From Rhynchopus sp. YZ270_cl-10 (Eukaryota; Euglenozoa; Diplonemea; Diplonemida; Diplonemidae): a stretch of 64,000 nt of DNA. The notes below the pieces were generated by a model. It was given only the letters and a program-made list of their open reading frames with translations. It made no database searches and was not told the DNA's origin. Location: assembly GCA_964035575.1 (NCBI GenBank), contig OZ037861.1, positions 1,364,001-1,428,000 of the forward strand. Reading direction: 5' to 3'. The translations under genes and the position numbers were made by a program. Shown here piece after piece: positions 61,359 through 64,000 of the stretch; position 1 is the first letter of the stretch; every line of letters starts with the position of its first letter.

Positions 61359-61431
61359 TCCTCCTTGGCGCAGTCGGTAGCGCGTCAGGCTGTTAACCTG
61401 CAGGTCGTTGGTTCGAACCCAACAGGAGGAG
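61359..61431 (+). tRNA. tRNA-Asn(GUU) gene 2, unit 2
   Basis: Copy of 30768-30840. Confidence 0.96.
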
Positions 61432-61687
61432 ATTTTTCATTTTTTTGAGTTTTTGACTCTATTTTTTAATTTTGAGCTAAAAATCCACATTGTGTGTCAT
61501 CTTGATGTTGGAACTATTTTTCAGGATTTCCAAGGTTGTCCCACCAAAAAAACCAAACATCTTTGGATGCTGACATAACTTGAAGATTCTTGACCTGAAG
61601 ATAAAACAGATTTTGTCAGGTTTTTTTTTTGAGTTTGAAAAAGTTCAGAACAGAATGAAAAAAGGGATCGATGCAGTGTATAAAAAA

Positions 61688-61769
61688 CGCGAACGGCAAG
61701 GTTCGAACTTGCGCATGCAGAGCACACTCGCTTAGCAGGCGAGCCCCGTAACCACTTGGGTACGTCCGC
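61688..61769 (-). tRNA. tRNA-Ser(GCU), unit 2
   Basis: Copy of 31097-31178. Confidence 0.95.
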
Positions 61770-61988
61770 TTAATTACCTGTCAGTACTTAGGACGAAGCT
61801 TGTACTTTGTTTAACGACACGTTAGTGATCACTTGCGTGGTCACCAAAAATCATCGCAATTGTGACCACCAAAAAAAATTTTTGGGCACGATTTCGCACG
61901 ATGGCGGGCTCATTGCACGACGGCCGACACACCATGTTTTCTCACAAATAAAAAAAATCCAGAAAAATTCAGGTATCAATACAAAAAG

Positions 61989-62061
61989 CACCTCCCGCGG
62001 GGCTCGAACCCGCGACCACAAGGTTAAGGGCCTTGCGCTCTACCGACTGAGCTAGGGAGGC
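61989..62061 (-). tRNA. tRNA-Lys(CUU) gene 2, C33, unit 2
   Basis: Copy of 31398-31470. Confidence 0.96.
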
Positions 62062-62163
62062 TCATATTAACTTAAATCAAAGAATCAACATGGGGTACTT
62101 GTGTGTACCTGCAGCCACCAAATTTTCCATCGTTGTTGCGTGAACAAAAGGATCCGGATTATC

Positions 62164-62235
62164 TCTCCTATGGTGTAGTGGTTAGCACCCTGGACTTTGA
62201 ATCCAGTAGCCGCGGTTCAAACCCGCGTGGGAGAA
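62164..62235 (+). tRNA. tRNA-Gln(UUG), unit 2
   Basis: Copy of 31573-31644. Confidence 0.95.
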
Positions 62236-62350
62236 CTTTTCTTTTTCCAAGTGTTTTCAATATTTTTTGGAGCTTTGTCACACACATCTTCAATCTTTGC
62301 ATTTGATGGCAAAAACATAAATCACAGAAATCAAACGAAAAGGTAAAGAA

Positions 62351-62432
62351 CGCTGACGGCAGGGTTCGAACCTGCGCGGGCAGAGCCCAGTGGATTTCAA
62401 GTCCACCTCCGTAACCACTTGGATACGTCAGC
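62351..62432 (-). tRNA. tRNA-Ser(UGA), unit 2
   Basis: Copy of 31760-31841. Confidence 0.95.
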
Positions 62433-62509
62433 ATAGTTGAGGAAGTACAACGCCCCAGATCCTGAAAATGGGCACAAAAAAGAGAATCCAATCGATCCAA
62501 AAAAGTAGG

Positions 62510-62581
62510 CACCCGCCGTGGGGATCGAACCCACGACCATTGGATTAAAAGTCCAACGCTCTACCGCTGAGCTAGGCGGGC
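62510..62581 (-). tRNA. tRNA-Lys(UUU), unit 2
   Basis: Copy of 31919-31990. Confidence 0.95.
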
Positions 62582-62696
62582 ATTCGTTTTAAAGGAAAGA
62601 GTCAATTTCAAGGCTTGTTCAGTTCTTGAAAAAAAACTGACAAAAAAGACGAACAGAACGTGCCCCAAGTACCTCTCCTTGAGGGACATTTATCAG

Positions 62697-62768
62697 GGGC
62701 GTTTAGCTCAGTGGTAGAGCGCCCGTTCTGCATACGGGAGGCCGAGGGTTCGAACCCCTCAATGTCCA
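62697..62768 (+). tRNA. tRNA-Ala(UGC), C33, unit 2
   Basis: Copy of 32106-32177. Confidence 0.95.
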
Positions 62769-62840
62769 TTTTTTTGCCATATTTTGTTGATTATTTTTTG
62801 GTTGGGCCAGTCAAACACACAAAAATATGAACTGACATCA

Positions 62841-63471
62841 TTGTGCAGTGCCTGCGATGAGGATGTGTGTGATGGTCCAATTGGCGAGTCTGACCTCATA
62901 ATGCGTTCAGGAACATCCAAATGACCCATTTTCCCAACGTTTTCACATTTTTGAGCATTTTGCTATTACGCAATAGTGGTACAATAGGCATTTTACTGGG
63001 TCATTTTAACCAACTCTATCAGGACACTTCTGATGCTCCAATTGGCGATTCTGACCTCATAATGGCTTCATGAGCAGCCGAATAACCCGTTTTCCCAATA
63101 TTTTCACATTTTTGAACGTTTTGCCATTCGTGGAATGGTGGCACAAAAGTCATTTTAGTGGGTCATTTTCGCCAACTCGATCAGGGCACTTCTGGTGCTC
63201 CAATTTGCGGTTCTGACCTCATAATGGATTCAAGAGCACCCAAATAACCCATTTTCCCAACGTTTTCACATTTTAGACTATTTTTGCTATTGCGGAATGG
63301 CAGTACAATAGGCAGTTTACTGGGTCATTTTCGCCAACTCGATCAGGATACTTCTGATGCTCTAATCACATCGTTTAACCTCATAATGCATTCAGGAGCA
63401 CCCAAATAACCCATTTTCCCAATGTTTTCGCATTTTTGACCACTTTGCTGTTGCAGAGTATCAGTAAGATG
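62841..63471. repeat. ~170-bp satellite S, plus orientation, unit 2
   Basis: Copy of 32250-32880. Confidence 0.8.
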
Positions 63472-63553
63472 AGGTCATGCAAATACAGTTTTGTGCACAA
63501 TAGAAAAAAATAGTGTGTACCCCAGCTTGGCGATTCCTTTCGTCATTATTGTC

Positions 63554-63626
63554 GGTCGTGTAGCTCAGTCGGTAGAGCATTGGTCTAATAAGCCAACGGT
63601 CCCAGGTTCGAGCCCTGTCACGACCA
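63554..63626 (+). tRNA. tRNA-Ile(AAU), unit 2
   Basis: Copy of 32963-33035. Confidence 0.96.
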
Positions 63627-63706
63627 ATACTTTTTCTACTACTTTGACTTTGACCTGTTGTCAAAAAATGTTGGCCGTGTAAAAAATATGCATACCCTAA
63701 AACAAG

Positions 63707-63713
63707 GCCTCTT

Positions 63714-63762
<49 letters not shown>

Positions 63763-63779
63763 AATCCCAGGTGGAGGCA
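63707..63779 (+). tRNA. tRNA-Phe(GAA), unit 2
   Basis: Copy of 33116-33188. Confidence 0.94.
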
Positions 63780-63815
63780 CTTCTCTTTTTTCCCCTCAAC
63801 TCTAATAACAATTTT

Positions 63816-64000
63816 CAAGGTGCGCTGTGCTACTACATTGGAAAAGTGCGCTGTGCTACTACATCCCAATTTTTTGGACGAAAATTTTTTGGTATGTTGG
63901 GTGCACAGCGCAGACCCCGATATGGGCGCACAGAACACCCCCCCATTGTGGGCGCACAGAACAGGCCCTCCGTTGTGGGCGCACAGCTCACTGTGTGCTG
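63816..64000. mobile_element. gamma-like element block, cut by window end
   Basis: Copy of the start of 33225-33640. Confidence 0.45.

Overview
The window is a eukaryotic small-RNA gene array, not protein-coding DNA. It is most likely nuclear DNA of a diplonemid (Euglenozoa, close to Diplonema/Paradiplonema). The main reason is a five-fold repeated gene whose first 39 nt match the euglenozoan spliced-leader (SL) exon: it starts ACCAACGATT, contains CAGTTTCTGTACTT, and ends CATTG just before GTATGG. An 11-nt intron in tRNA-Tyr also fits Euglenozoa. I see no convincing protein-coding gene.

The sequence is nearly two copies of one unit of about 31-32 kb. Unit 1 runs from about 1988 to 34417 and unit 2 from about 34418 past the window end. 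Each unit carries about 48 tRNA genes, an almost complete set in which only Leu(UAA) was not found. It also has four 5S rRNA genes, five SL RNA genes, U1, U2, U3, U4, U5, U6 and 7SL (SRP) RNA, two copies of an unidentified ~325-nt RNA ('X') and one each of candidate RNAs 'Y' and 'Z'.

Layout of unit 1: 1-2014, transposon-like 'alpha' elements inside a tRNA-Asp gene; 2104-6600, tRNAs, 5S and RNA X; 6600-16700, satellites (a ~170-bp family, a 401-bp family and a palindrome-rich block); 15900-21510, SL/snRNA/7SL/U3/5S cluster; 21590-34444, the main tRNA cluster broken by element blocks. Unit 2 repeats this from 34534. Unit 2 has an intact tRNA-Leu(CAG) where unit 1 has a 1.4-kb insertion, and nine 401-bp monomers where unit 1 has ten. 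By reading, the right two thirds of the units look identical (12286-33409 = 42877-64000), while the left arms differ by many substitutions and indels.

Two promoter classes can be read directly. PSE-B (consensus CATGCTTCCC) lies exactly 41 bp upstream of all five SL genes, U2, U3, U4 and U5, and 40-41 bp upstream of U1. PSE-A (GACCCTGACCCACCTCCAAC plus an inverted repeat ending TGTCTTGT) lies 23 bp upstream of U6, 7SL and both RNA X copies, which end in T-runs as RNA polymerase III genes do; Y carries the same element. tRNA and 5S genes use internal promoters (boxes A and B in the D and T arms; the 5S internal control region).

Points most worth a second look: C instead of U at tRNA position 33 in ten anticodon families; the U1 5' tail complementary to AAG|GUAUGU; U2 with GUAUUA at the branch-site-pairing region; unidentified RNAs X, Y and Z; and non-autonomous elements with 8-bp target duplications that repeatedly hit the same site inside tRNA genes. 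All calls come from reading the sequence, without alignment or folding software.
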